Shown here: piece by piece, positions 52,791 to 61,577 of the stretch
Layout of the letters: every line of letters starts with the position of its first letter
How positions within the stretch are numbered: position 1 is the stretch's first letter
Source of the DNA: Arthrobacter antibioticus
GTDB taxonomy: Bacteria; Actinomycetota; Actinomycetes; Actinomycetales; Micrococcaceae
Assembly: GCF_030063205.1 (NCBI RefSeq)
Contig: NZ_JASISQ010000001.1
Coordinates: forward strand, 1,037,845-1,101,844
Direction: 5' to 3'
Length of the DNA: 64,000 nt
The notes under the pieces: model-generated
The model's database searches: none
Told to the model about the DNA's origin: nothing
What the model saw: only the letters and a program-made list of their open reading frames with translations
Translations under genes and position numbers: made by a program

Positions 52791-54136
52791 AAAAGATCCG
52801 TACAACGTTCTCAATTCTGTGGATGCTCTCCCGACCCGCTCCTGGAAACAAGGCTGTGGTAGCCCTGCCGGCAGTGGCCTTTGCTCTTGTCACGGCGCTG
52901 TCGTTGATAGTGCTGGCCGGGGCGTTGAGCTTTTTCACATTCCCTGCAGTTGGCGACAGCGCGGACACAGCCGGCATCTACCAGATATTGGCGCTGGTGG
53001 CTTTGGCCCTTTTGGTGTTGCCGCTGTTAACCCTGGGCGGGTCAGCAGCACGCCTGTCGGCCCGGCGCCGCGATGAGCGGCTCTCAACTTTGCGCCTGCT
53101 CGGCGGAACGCCGTCACTGGTCGGTGCCATGGCCCTTGTTGAATCCACGGCAGTGGCCACACTAGGTATCTGTGCCGGAGTCATCGTTTATGTCGCTGTT
53201 GTGCCCGCTGTTGCTCTCATCCCTTTCCACGGTCAGGGCCTTGGTCTTGCTCAACTCTGGCTGAGCCCCGTTGTGATTCTCTCCACGGGAGCGGCTTTGG
53301 TGGGGCTTGCCGCCATCAGCGCTGCCATCGGCTTACGCCAAGTTGTTATTTCTCCGCTGGGGGTACGCACCAGGGCGAAGGCGCCCACAGTGCACTGGGT
53401 GAGATTCGCTCTGGGTGCCGGCGCCGCCGTCGTACTGTATATGGGGATGGCCACCATGACAGCCAGCGGATCGGTTGCCGTGATGGTCCTGATCATCTGC
53501 GCCAGCTTTGCCGGTGGGTTGGCGTTGCTGAACCTGATGGGTCCCATTGTGCTCAGGTGGCTGGCGGGATGGAGCCTGCGTAAAGCAGCTACCCCTGCAA
53601 GACTTTTGGCGGCCCGAATCATTCTTGAGTCCCCCAAAGCCGCGTGGCGGCAGGTCAGCTCGCTGTCGATGGCAAGTTTCATAGCAGTGGTGGCGGGCAC
53701 GGTAGTGGCTCTTCTCAGCTCCGCGAATACCGAAGGCAACGCATCAGATCTGAACCTGGTCAATGACATGCGCACAGGAGTGTTAATTACCGTAGTGGCC
53801 TCATTCTTGCTGGTTGCCTGCAGTGCCGGGGTAAACCAGGCGGCAGCCATCTTGGACAGGGCCGATCTCTATGTCAGCCTTGACCGGCTTGGCATGCCCC
53901 GAACTGTCATGGACGTGGCTCGTAAACGAGCGGTGCTCTCCCCTGTACGAATTGTCACTGTTGGCTCGGCAGTCTTGGCGGCCGTGCTGTTGTTTCCATT
54001 GACGGGCATGGCCGCGATCATCGCACCCTTGTCGCTGCTGATCATCGCTGCCGTGCTGGCCTCTGGCATTGGGTTGGTGTGGTTGAGTCTGGCAGCGTCC
54101 GCACCGGTGTTGACCAAGGTTCTGCGGCAGGCTTAG
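52787..54136 (+). CDS. FtsX-like ABC permease
   Basis: A 449-residue membrane protein with about eight to ten hydrophobic helices. Helix 1 is near 20-50 (ALPAVAFALVTALSLIVLAG). FtsX-type blocks lie at about 95-200 and 290-445, with RRDERLSTLRLLGGTPSLVG after the first pair, typical of the coupling segment of this family. The extracytoplasmic regions are short, unlike MacB with its large loop. The start is GTG at 52787 (VKKIRTTFS), overlapping the ATPase stop; longer open frames upstream run inside the ATPase gene and are not real. Substrate unknown; antimicrobial peptide export is a guess only. Confidence 0.88.
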   Translation: MKKIRTTFSILWMLSRPAPGNKAVVALPAVAFALVTALSLIVLAGALSFFTFPAVGDSADTAGIYQILALVALALLVLPLLTLGGSAARLSARRRDERLSTLRLLGGTPSLVGAMALVESTAVATLGICAGVIVYVAVVPAVALIPFHGQGLGLAQLWLSPVVILSTGAALVGLAAISAAIGLRQVVISPLGVRTRAKAPTVHWVRFALGAGAAVVLYMGMATMTASGSVAVMVLIICASFAGGLALLNLMGPIVLRWLAGWSLRKAATPARLLAARIILESPKAAWRQVSSLSMASFIAVVAGTVVALLSSANTEGNASDLNLVNDMRTGVLITVVASFLLVACSAGVNQAAAILDRADLYVSLDRLGMPRTVMDVARKRAVLSPVRIVTVGSAVLAAVLLFPLTGMAAIIAPLSLLIIAAVLASGIGLVWLSLAASAPVLTKVLRQA

Positions 54137-54151
54137 CCGCAGGTGGCAACT

Positions 54152-54203
54152 AAGGAGCCCTCTGCACAAGACCCAGCGTTAGGCCTTGTGCAGAGGGCTC
54201 CTT
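54152..54203. terminator. Bidirectional terminator between permease and htrA
   Basis: Perfect 19-bp stem AAGGAGCCCTCTGCACAAG / CTTGTGCAGAGGGCTCCTT with a 14-base loop. It lies between convergent genes. Confidence 0.9.
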
Positions 54204-54220
54204 TAGTACCGGTGGGCCCG

Positions 54221-54250
54221 TTAGCTGGCCGGCATTTAGCTAGCCGGCAT
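54221..54250. repeat. 15-bp tandem duplication of the htrA end with stop codon
   Basis: On the minus strand, ATGCCGGCTAGCTAA is followed at once by ATGCCGGCCAGCTAA. The first copy is the last four codons and stop of the protease gene (Met-Pro-Ala-Ser-stop); the second is a near-perfect duplicate after the stop. Confidence 0.9.
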
Positions 54251-55864
54251 TGTGTCAAGGGTAATGTCCACTGACTGCGCCTTGCCGTTGCGGATGAAGT
54301 CCATTTTCACTGTGGCCCCACCGGCTTGTTCGCGAACAGCGGCCGTCAGGTCCGCTGGGTCGCTGATGGCACGGTTACCCAATTGAGTAATGACATCGCC
54401 CTTGTTCAACCCGGCCTTGGCGGCTGCGCTTCCGGCCGTCACATCCGCCACTGTGGCGCCGGTAGAGAACGCGCTCTTTGCTCCGGTAGAGGAGGTCCCG
54501 CCCACCGAAACTCCAAGCTGGCCGTGAGTGGCTGCGCCCGTTTTGATTATGTCCTGAGCAACCCGCTGGGCATGATCAATCGGGATGGAAAAGCCCACCC
54601 CAATGTTGCCGCTTTGGCCGCTGGATCCTGATGAGCTAGAGGTTGAGGCAATAGCCACATTCACACCAACAACCTGGCCTTGCGCGTTGACTAAGGCCCC
54701 ACCGGAGTTACCCGGGTTGATGGCCGCATCCGTTTGAATCACATTCAAATTCACTGTGCCTTGGCCTGCTGCGGGCTCCTGCCCACCCCCTGGAGGGGAG
54801 AACCGGAACCCATTGCCGCCGTCGGAGGGGTCCTTAGAGGTATCGCTGGGTGTTTTCGGCACAGCCGAGGAGGCCACCTGGATGGTGCGGTTCAGCGTAG
54901 AAACAATACCGTCGGTAACAGTGCCGTTCAAGCCCAGCGGAGAACCGATAGCGATCACTGTGTCACCAACGTTGATCTTGCTCGACTTGCCCAGCGTGGC
55001 AGGCACAAGGTTCGGTGCATCAATCTTCACCACGGCAAGATCAGACAGCGGGTCGGTGCCCACAATGGTGGCCGGATAAACTTTGTTGTCGCTCATTTGA
55101 ACTTCAATAGTTGCGTGCGCGGCTGCCCCGTCAAGGGTTACAACGTGGGTGTTGGTGAGGATATGACCCTCCGTGTCCAAAATGATGCCCGAACCTGTGC
55201 CGCCCGAGGAACCGCTCGTGGCAGAAATGGTTACCACTGAAGGCATCGCTTTAGCCGCTGCCGCGGAAACTTCATTCACCGATGTGGGGTTATTGATCAC
55301 CAAAGGTGAACTCTGCTGGCTCGAACCAGCCACGGTGGTGTTGTTCTGCTGGTCCACCAAGAGCACCGAGCCGCCACCCACAAGACCGCCGATCAGGGCT
55401 GCCGCCAGGACTCCGCCGGCAAACATTCCCATGCCAACTTTTTTTCGTTCTTTGGGATGGGCTGTGACGGCTGGGGCCAGGGTGTGTGGGTATGCGTTCG
55501 ACGCCGGGTACCCCGGTCCTGCCTGTCCACCGGGTTGCTGATGCTGGGTGGGCTGCTCAGGGTGGTTGGCTTGGCCGGGATATCGCGGCTGCTCCGAATA
55601 GCTGGGATAGCCGGGTTGGCCCTGTTGGCCAGCATACGGCTGGTGCTGGTAGGTAAAATCGTTGGGGATCGGCGCCGTCTCTGCAGGGTTCGACAATGCG
55701 GGAGTGGCTCCGTAAGGAGCTGCGGGTCCGAGGGGAGGCGTGGCCGTTTGGGACTCATGCGATGTCTGGGGAGCGTCCGGGGCAGCAGACATGCCAAGAC
55801 CGTGATCCGCGTGCTTGGCCTGTTCCTCGCTGGGGGTGGTGTCTTCACCGTTGTTCTGTGACAT
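54236..55864 (-). CDS. HtrA/DegP-type serine protease with PDZ domain
   Basis: A 542-residue membrane-anchored protease for envelope quality control. The Pro/Gln/Tyr-rich cytoplasmic N-terminus (1-150) is followed by one transmembrane helix (about 155-178, MGMFAGGVLAAALIGGLVGG). The trypsin-like domain has the triad His in ILTNTHVVT (near 240), Asp in DPLSDLAVVKI (near 274) and Ser in NPGNSGGALVN (near 386). The PDZ domain covers about 450-540 (DVTAGSAAAKAGLNKGDVIT). I chose ATG at 55862-55864 with AAGGGA upstream. The mycobacterial homologues PepD and HtrA act in stress response; a similar role is likely here. It is divergent from the TPM/PspA genes. Confidence 0.93.
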   Translation of the reverse strand: MSQNNGEDTTPSEEQAKHADHGLGMSAAPDAPQTSHESQTATPPLGPAAPYGATPALSNPAETAPIPNDFTYQHQPYAGQQGQPGYPSYSEQPRYPGQANHPEQPTQHQQPGGQAGPGYPASNAYPHTLAPAVTAHPKERKKVGMGMFAGGVLAAALIGGLVGGGSVLLVDQQNNTTVAGSSQQSSPLVINNPTSVNEVSAAAAKAMPSVVTISATSGSSGGTGSGIILDTEGHILTNTHVVTLDGAAAHATIEVQMSDNKVYPATIVGTDPLSDLAVVKIDAPNLVPATLGKSSKINVGDTVIAIGSPLGLNGTVTDGIVSTLNRTIQVASSAVPKTPSDTSKDPSDGGNGFRFSPPGGGQEPAAGQGTVNLNVIQTDAAINPGNSGGALVNAQGQVVGVNVAIASTSSSSGSSGQSGNIGVGFSIPIDHAQRVAQDIIKTGAATHGQLGVSVGGTSSTGAKSAFSTGATVADVTAGSAAAKAGLNKGDVITQLGNRAISDPADLTAAVREQAGGATVKMDFIRNGKAQSVDITLDTMPAS

Positions 55865-56054
55865 CAGCTTTCCCTTCATTGAAATCTCATGTGATGAATT
55901 GTTTCTTGAGTTTCATCATCTCGGCTGTGGCTGGTGCCTTGACGAACGTTGGCTGGAAGGCAGCTGTGAAGGTTCCTCAGCTTCCATTATCTCCTACACC
56001 TGGCGCTAGTGGCGTTGTTCGCTGAATGCAAAATTCAGGACCCTACCTCCAAGC

Positions 56055-56082
56055 TTGGCAATAGCATGGGCCATAGTATCGT
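56055..56082 (+). promoter_or_regulatory. Possible promoter for the TPM-domain gene
   Basis: TTGGCA (56055-56060) and TATCGT (56077-56082) are 16 bp apart, about 50 bp upstream of the start codon. No other good candidate is visible in the 267-bp divergent spacer. Confidence 0.35.
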
Positions 56083-56131
56083 TTGGAGTATTAAGCTCGA
56101 ACTCCCCAGGGCCCCACATCAAAGGTGAGCG

Positions 56132-58156
56132 ATGTTTGCAAAAATAAAGCTGTTGTCCCCCATTCTGGCCGTGCTGGCCCTCATGGCCCTCATGCTGGGC
56201 CCGGTCGGGTTTGCACAAGCGGAACCACCGGTGAGCATTGCCGGGGGCACCTACATTGTTGATAACTCCAATGTTCTTGGCGGCCAAAAGGCGGATGTTC
56301 AAGCAGCCATCGACACGTTGGGCAAAGACCACGGGTTGACGTTCTTTGTGGTCTATGTCGACTCCTTTGATGGCCTCAGCGGTGTGGATTGGGGAACCCA
56401 GGTTGCCCAGAGTAAACACTTGGGTACCAATGATGCACTGCTGGTGGTTGCCACCCAGGACAAGGCATACGCACTTCTAGCTGATAAGTCAGTCATCCCG
56501 GATAGCAAAAACCAAAATATCCAAACCAAAGTGATCAAACCCCAGCTTGCCGAAGGCAACTGGGCCGCGGCAGCTATCGACGCTGCGGCCGCATTGGGCG
56601 ATGCAGCGGGCGGCGGAAAAGGCAACGTTCCTGACCCGACGGGAGGTTTCATCGCTCTGGGTGTTGGTGGAGTCATTGTGGCCGGTGGCGCCGGAACAGC
56701 CCTGTATTTGCGCAACAAACGCAAGAAATCTGCGGCAGAGGCCACAGCCAAGGGTTATGGAGCTGACGGTTCCCCGCTTGATCCCAACGCCGGCATGAGC
56801 ATTTCGGAGCTACGCTCCAAGGCCGGATCATTGTTGATCGCCGCTGATGACGCCATCAACACCAGTGAACATGAGATTGGTTTTGCCCAGGCGTCGTACG
56901 GGATTGCAGCCATCAAGCCTTTCCAAGCCGCACTGGATGACGCCAAAAAACATCTCTCCGAATCCTTCAAACTCCAACAACAACTAGATGATGAAATTCC
57001 TGACAGTATCGAAGAGCAACGCACGTGGCTTGGTGAAATCATTAAGCGAAGTGAAGATGCCAACGCCGCCCTCGAAGCCGAAAAGGCTGCCTTTGATGAG
57101 TTGCGTGAACTGGAGCGCACTGCCCCGGAAGTCTTGGCCGCTATCCGCGCTCAAGTTGCCACGGCACAAAATGCCGTGGCTGAAACTGAGCACAAGCTAC
57201 TGACACTGACTTCGCAATACTCGGATGCTGCGTTGAGACCCGTCCGTGAGAATGTGGCTGAGGCCAAGGAGCGCCTTGACTTTGTGGAGACCGCGGCCGC
57301 TGATGCCGACTCCAAGCTAGCGGCTTCTGACACCGCAGGAGCGGCCCTGTCAGTGAAGGCGGCGCAGGAGAGCCTGCTGCAGTGCACGGTGCTGGTGGAG
57401 GCCGTTACTAAGACTGAAAGTGCCATTGGCGAGGCTGCAACAACGTTGACAACGGCCCTCCCGGACGCGTTGGCTGACTTGGCGCAGGCAAAATCCATGG
57501 TGGCCTCAGATCGGTTTGCCCGCTACGCACCAACCGTCCAAGGCGCCGAAGCGCAGCTCGATGACGTGCGTATGAGTGCAGCAGCAAAGAAACCTGATCC
57601 TGTCGCTGAATTAGCTGCCGTGCAACAAGCGCATGGACAGCTGGATGAACTACTGACAGGCATTCGTGACCAACAACAGCAGGCACTACGGGCCCAGGCA
57701 TCATTGCAACAAGCTATTGCTGGTGCGCAGGCCACCATTTCCACTGCAAAGGACTTTATCGCAGCCCGTCGTGGCGGGGTACGATCGGCCGCCAGAACCC
57801 GCTTATCTGAAGCCGAGCGGAACTTTGACTACGCAGTTTCCATTGCCGAAACTGATCCGAGCAATGCCCTGAACTATGCACAGCAGGCACAACAGTTGGC
57901 ACAGCAAGCCATCAATTACGCACAAGATGATGTCGATAGCTTCGGGGGCACAGGCGGTCCTATGGGTGGCGGCCGCGGTTCCATGGGCGGCGGCATGGGC
58001 GGTGCCATCCTCGGTGGCATCATCGGTGGCCTGCTCTCCGGCGGCGGGGGTGGAGGCGGCTTCGGCGGGGGCGGCTTTGGCGGAGGTGGCGGCGGTGGCT
58101 TCGGTGGAGGTGGCGGCGGTGGCGGTGGCTTCGGCGGAAGCGGCGGAAACTTCTAA
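56132..58156 (+). CDS. TPM-domain membrane protein with coiled coil and Gly-rich tail
   Basis: A 674-residue exported membrane protein. The signal peptide (MFAKIKLLSPILAVLALMAL, cut near 30) is followed by the TPM domain (about 35-165: GQKADVQAAIDTLGKDHGLT, LGTNDALLVVATQDKAYALL). A transmembrane helix (about 172-193) and a long cytoplasmic helical, coiled-coil-rich region (about 215-600) come next. The tail from about 610 is almost only Gly, with Phe, as in GGGFGGGGFGGGGG. It starts at ATG 56132 with AGGTGAG upstream. The next gene encodes PspA, and TPM proteins are known neighbours of PspA in other bacteria, so membrane-stress function is plausible. Confidence 0.85.
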   Translation: MFAKIKLLSPILAVLALMALMLGPVGFAQAEPPVSIAGGTYIVDNSNVLGGQKADVQAAIDTLGKDHGLTFFVVYVDSFDGLSGVDWGTQVAQSKHLGTNDALLVVATQDKAYALLADKSVIPDSKNQNIQTKVIKPQLAEGNWAAAAIDAAAALGDAAGGGKGNVPDPTGGFIALGVGGVIVAGGAGTALYLRNKRKKSAAEATAKGYGADGSPLDPNAGMSISELRSKAGSLLIAADDAINTSEHEIGFAQASYGIAAIKPFQAALDDAKKHLSESFKLQQQLDDEIPDSIEEQRTWLGEIIKRSEDANAALEAEKAAFDELRELERTAPEVLAAIRAQVATAQNAVAETEHKLLTLTSQYSDAALRPVRENVAEAKERLDFVETAAADADSKLAASDTAGAALSVKAAQESLLQCTVLVEAVTKTESAIGEAATTLTTALPDALADLAQAKSMVASDRFARYAPTVQGAEAQLDDVRMSAAAKKPDPVAELAAVQQAHGQLDELLTGIRDQQQQALRAQASLQQAIAGAQATISTAKDFIAARRGGVRSAARTRLSEAERNFDYAVSIAETDPSNALNYAQQAQQLAQQAINYAQDDVDSFGGTGGPMGGGRGSMGGGMGGAILGGIIGGLLSGGGGGGGFGGGGFGGGGGGGFGGGGGGGGGFGGSGGNF

Positions 58157-58194
58157 CCCGCCCCCGACGGTAAGGATGGAGTGCAGGTCATGAG

Positions 58195-58254
58195 ATTGCA
58201 CTAGTCATTGCACTGGTCATTGCACAGGTCATTGCACAGCAAATTGCACTGAGA
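58195..58254. repeat. Five-unit 12-bp tandem array
   Basis: Units ATTGCACTAGTC, ATTGCACTGGTC, ATTGCACAGGTC, ATTGCACAGCAA, ATTGCACTGAGA. They lie 39 bp after the TPM gene stop, in the spacer to pspA. Confidence 0.9.
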
Positions 58255-58368
58255 GGTGCCTAAAGGGAAGAATCGGAACAGGTGCTCTAGACTCGCCTGA
58301 CGAGGACCACCTTGGTAGCAGCTATTGAGTTTTCATTTGATACAACCAGCAAACATAAGGGGTAAAGA

Positions 58369-59145
58369 ATGGCAAAGCAATCAATTTTCGGTCGGATGGC
58401 GCAGCTGGCGAAGGCCAATATCAATGCGCTATTGGACCAGGCCGAGGACCCGCAGAAGATGCTTGACCAGATGGTGCGGGATTACAAAGCCAACATCAAC
58501 GAGGCTCAATCAGCGGTTGCCCAGACCATTGGCAACCTGCGCATGCTTGAAGACGACTACAACGAGGACATCAAGGCAGCTTCGGACTGGGGCTCAAAAG
58601 CTCTTGCGGCCAGCCGAAAAGCAGATGAATTCCGTAACGCCGGTGACGCAAGCGACGCGCAGAAGTTTGACAATTTGGCCAAAGTTGCCCTGCAGCGTCA
58701 GATCTCAGCAGAAAATGAAGCCCGCTCCGCTGAACCCAACATTGCCGCCCAGAATGATGTTGTGGAAAAGCTCAAGACTGGACTTGCGCAGATGGACGTC
58801 AAGCTCAATGAGCTCGCTAGCAAGCGCAACGAGCTCATTGCCCGTTCCAAGACTGCCGCTGCCCAGACCCAGGTCCATGATGCGCTCAAGAGCATTGACA
58901 TCATGGACTCCACCAGCGAGGTGAGCCGCTTCGAAGAAAAGATCCGTCGCGAAGAAGCCAAGGTGCGCGGACAGAACGAGCTCGCTGCTTCTAGTCTGGA
59001 CGCCCAGTTCAACTCTTTGGAGGATTTAGGCGAACAAACTGAGGTGGAGGCCCGGCTTGCGGCCCTGAAGTCAGGCGGAGCTCCATCACAATCAGCAATT
59101 ACCGCTCCATCCACAGTGGATGAAGACGAATTCGAGAACTTGTAA
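58369..59145 (+). CDS. pspA: PspA/IM30-family membrane-stress protein
   Basis: A 258-residue almost wholly helical protein of the PspA/IM30 (ESCRT-III-like) family, which assembles on damaged membranes. The N-terminal amphipathic helix and core read MAKQSIFGRMAQLAKANINA, then LDQAEDPQKMLDQMVRDYKA, the family signature. Long coiled coils follow to about 220 (SRFEEKIRREEAKVRGQNEL). The C-terminus ends DEDEFENL. The start is ATG at 58369, with GGGG upstream. It follows the TPM gene by 212 bp, with the 12-bp repeat array between them. Confidence 0.93.
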   Translation: MAKQSIFGRMAQLAKANINALLDQAEDPQKMLDQMVRDYKANINEAQSAVAQTIGNLRMLEDDYNEDIKAASDWGSKALAASRKADEFRNAGDASDAQKFDNLAKVALQRQISAENEARSAEPNIAAQNDVVEKLKTGLAQMDVKLNELASKRNELIARSKTAAAQTQVHDALKSIDIMDSTSEVSRFEEKIRREEAKVRGQNELAASSLDAQFNSLEDLGEQTEVEARLAALKSGGAPSQSAITAPSTVDEDEFENL

Positions 59146-59160
59146 GAGAAGATCCACAAC

Positions 59161-59201
59161 GAACGGGTGCACTGCCTTTACTGAAGGCAGCGCACCCGTT
59201 C
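59161..59201. terminator. Terminator between pspA and the aldo/keto reductase gene
   Basis: Long stem GAACGGGTGC...CTGCCTT / AAGGCAG...GCACCCGTTC with a short loop, followed by GTTCTTAC. It lies between convergent genes. Confidence 0.88.
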
Positions 59202-59222
59202 GTTCTTACATCTGTTCTGTTT

Positions 59223-60074
59223 TTACATCTGTGTGAACGCTGCCACGGCAGGGTCGGCACCGATGCGTTCACCGCTCTCGAGAGCAGAAATCCGGCCTAG
59301 ATCTTCGGCACTGAGTTGAATTCCGGTGGCCGCCAAGTTCTCGCTCATGCGTTCTGGCGTGACAGTTTTCGGAATCACAATATTTCCCAGTCCCAAATGC
59401 CAGGCAAGCACAACCTGGGCGGGTGTGGCACCGTATGTGGCCGCTAGCTCGCTCACCACCGGGTTCTCTAGGTCCTTGCCTTGGCCAAGGGGACTATACG
59501 CTTCCACAGCAATGTCCAGGTGCCTGCACTTTTGTGCCAGTTCACTCTGGTGGAATGTTGGGTGCGCTTCAATTTGATTCACCGCGGGGATTACCGTGGA
59601 GTTAGCCAGTAGCTCATCCAAGTGCTCCGGCAGGAAATTTGAAACACCAATCGCGCGGATCACCCCTTGTGCGTAGAGCGATTCCATTTCCTTCCACGCT
59701 TGCGTGAACAAACCCTGTGAGGGCACCGGCCAGTGGATCAAGTATAAATCAATCCAGTCCACGCCGAGGGCCTTGCGGCTGGCTTCGAAGGCAGCACGCG
59801 GGCTGCCTTGATCCCCGTTACGGAGCTTGGTGGTGATGAAGATTTCTTCGCGCGCCAGTCCCGATTCGGCAATGGCGGCACCCACCCCGGATTCATTGCC
59901 ATATGCAGCTGCTGTGTCGATATGGCGGTAGCCGGCAGCCAATGCCTGCCCAACTGCCACACGCGTTTCTTCGGGCGGAATCTGGAAAACGCCAAACCCA
60001 AGCTGCGGAATGGTCACGCCATTGTTCAATGTCAGCTCTGGAACTGCCGCTGGTGAGGTTTTGGACTCGGTCAT
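59223..60074 (-). CDS. Aldo/keto reductase
   Basis: A 283-residue NADPH-dependent (alpha/beta)8-barrel oxidoreductase of the 2,5-diketo-D-gluconate reductase group. The catalytic tetrad is visible: Asp and Tyr in IDTAAAYGNE (near 48-57), Lys in FITTKLRNGD (near 78) and His in YLIHWPVPS (near 110). The cofactor loop is IVIPKTVTPERMSENLAATG (near 240). The start is ATG at 60072-60074 with GGAACC upstream. The true substrate is unknown; methylglyoxal-like carbonyls are common in this group. It is convergent with pspA and divergent from the molybdate regulator. Confidence 0.9.
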   Translation of the reverse strand: MTESKTSPAAVPELTLNNGVTIPQLGFGVFQIPPEETRVAVGQALAAGYRHIDTAAAYGNESGVGAAIAESGLAREEIFITTKLRNGDQGSPRAAFEASRKALGVDWIDLYLIHWPVPSQGLFTQAWKEMESLYAQGVIRAIGVSNFLPEHLDELLANSTVIPAVNQIEAHPTFHQSELAQKCRHLDIAVEAYSPLGQGKDLENPVVSELAATYGATPAQVVLAWHLGLGNIVIPKTVTPERMSENLAATGIQLSAEDLGRISALESGERIGADPAVAAFTQM

Positions 60075-60319
60075 GAAAATTGGTTCCTTTCATTCGCTCC
60101 GCCGTTGAGGGCGGTTTCCCCTAGCCTAGGCTCATCACAGCATTGACGCACATTGAAAGTCGCCAAAATTCCTCCGAACTAACACTGCCACGCTGGCGTT
60201 GTACGCCATGGGTGTAGAGTCTGCCGGCACGTATAAACACGGCTGCAAATACCACGTATGTATTGGCGATCGTTTCAGCATTTGCATCAGGTAAATCAAC
60301 GAATAGCCTCATATGCGGA

Positions 60320-60332
60320 TATAGTCACCATT
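60320..60332 (+). promoter_or_regulatory. Leaderless-type -10 of the molybdate regulator
   Basis: TATAGT at 60320-60325 lies 7 nt before the ATG at 60333; no ribosome site is present. The -35 is poor. Confidence 0.45.
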
Positions 60333-60743
60333 ATGACCCTTATTCGAGTTTCTGAAGCCGCCAGATTTTTGGGTGTGAGTGATGACACTGTGCGCCGCTG
60401 GTTGGATAACGGCACGCTGCACGGCAGTAAAGACCGGCAAGGTCGCCTGGTTATTCCTGGTGTGGAGTTGGCGGCCCTTGCCCAGAAGCAAGCCCAGCTG
60501 CCGCAGGATCCAACTGGGATTGGCAGTTCAGCCCGCAACCGCTTTGTGGGGCTGGTGACCAATATTGTGATGGACACGGTTATGGCACAGGTTGACCTGC
60601 AGTGTGGTCCGTTCCGCGTTGTCTCACTCATGAGCAGTGAAGCCGTTCGGGACCTGGGCCTTGCGCCAGGTTCCGTGGCCACCGCTGTGGTTAAATCCAC
60701 TAACGTCATCATCGAAGTGCCACACACCAGGAGCGAATCATGA
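60333..60743 (+). CDS. Excisionase-type HTH plus TOBE (Mop) molybdate-sensing regulator
   Basis: A 136-residue regulator. Residues 2-55 form a MerR/excisionase-type HTH (LIRVSEAARFLGVSDDTVRR, then WLDNGTLHGSKDRQGRLVIP). Residues 68-134 form one Mop/TOBE domain that binds molybdate (SSARNRFVGLVTNIVMDTVM; RVVSLMSSEAVRDLGLAPGS; VVKSTNVIIEVP). This two-domain form is common in actinobacteria in front of modABC and replaces ModE. I chose ATG at 60333; 25 more in-frame residues upstream are non-coding. It overlaps modA by 4 bp. Confidence 0.88.
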   Translation: MTLIRVSEAARFLGVSDDTVRRWLDNGTLHGSKDRQGRLVIPGVELAALAQKQAQLPQDPTGIGSSARNRFVGLVTNIVMDTVMAQVDLQCGPFRVVSLMSSEAVRDLGLAPGSVATAVVKSTNVIIEVPHTRSES

Positions 60744-61576
60744 GGCTATTCACTGCTAACCGCGTCAGGGGTTACCGCTTGTGGGTCGGAGCTACCGTTG
60801 CCATCTTGACTTTGGGAGTTAGCGCTTGCGCACCACCGGCAGATACAGCTTCCGGGACCGGTTCTGCCCCCAGCTCTTTGGAGGTTACCCCAAACGAGCT
60901 CTCCGGATCACTCAACGTTTACGCTGCCGCTTCTTTGAAAACTACTTTCACGACGTTGGCCTCGGAATTTGAGTCCGCGCACCCACACGTAAAAGTTTCT
61001 GTCAGCTTTGATGGCTCCTCTACCTTGGTCACACAGATCATTCAAGGAGCTCCGGCCGACGTTTTTGCATCAGCCGATACCGCCAATATGACTAAACTTA
61101 GCGAGGCTGGCCTCACTGGTGGATCCCCTACCGATTTTGCCAGCAATGTCCTGACACTAGTAGTTCCGCCGAACAATCCGGCAAATATTTCCAGTTTTTC
61201 TGATGTCAGCAAGCCCGGCGTGAAACTTGTGGTTTGTGCTCCACAGGTGCCGTGTGGAAGTGCCACGGTCTCAGATGCCGCCAGCGCTGGGCTATCCCTG
61301 ACTCCAGTGAGTGAGGAACTCTCAGTGACTAGTGTTCTGGGCAAAGTCATTTCCGGAGAAGCTGATGCCGGGCTGGTCTACGTCACCGATGCGAAAAAAG
61401 CTGGCGATAAAGTACGCAGTATCCCGCTGGAACTAGCGAAGCAAACTGTCAATCACTACCCGATTGCCTCCGTTAAAGACTCCAAGAATGCGCAGCTAGC
61501 GCAGGCTTTTATTTCCCTTGTTACAAGTGACGACGGTCAAAAAGTACTCAGGGATGCAGGGTTTGGCGCACCCTAA
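60740..61576 (+). CDS. modA: Molybdate ABC transporter substrate-binding lipoprotein
   Basis: A 278-residue binding protein that captures molybdate or tungstate outside the cell. The signal peptide ends in lipobox TLGVSAC (Cys near residue 30), followed by a Ser/Thr-rich linker. The family pattern is [20 protein letters not shown] (about 58-77) and [20 protein letters not shown], with [16 protein letters not shown] (about 112-128). The oxyanion-contact Ser and Thr lie in these turns. Its ATG overlaps the regulator stop (ATGA). It is part of the operon regulator-modA-modB-modC. Confidence 0.94.
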   Translation: MRLFTANRVRGYRLWVGATVAILTLGVSACAPPADTASGTGSAPSSLEVTPNELSGSLNVYAAASLKTTFTTLASEFESAHPHVKVSVSFDGSSTLVTQIIQGAPADVFASADTANMTKLSEAGLTGGSPTDFASNVLTLVVPPNNPANISSFSDVSKPGVKLVVCAPQVPCGSATVSDAASAGLSLTPVSEELSVTSVLGKVISGEADAGLVYVTDAKKAGDKVRSIPLELAKQTVNHYPIASVKDSKNAQLAQAFISLVTSDDGQKVLRDAGFGAP

Positions 61577-61577
61577 C

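Noticed and set aside
58195..58254. Regular repeats considered as a CRISPR array.
   Set aside because: Units are 12 bp and directly adjacent, with no spacers, and no cas gene is in the window.
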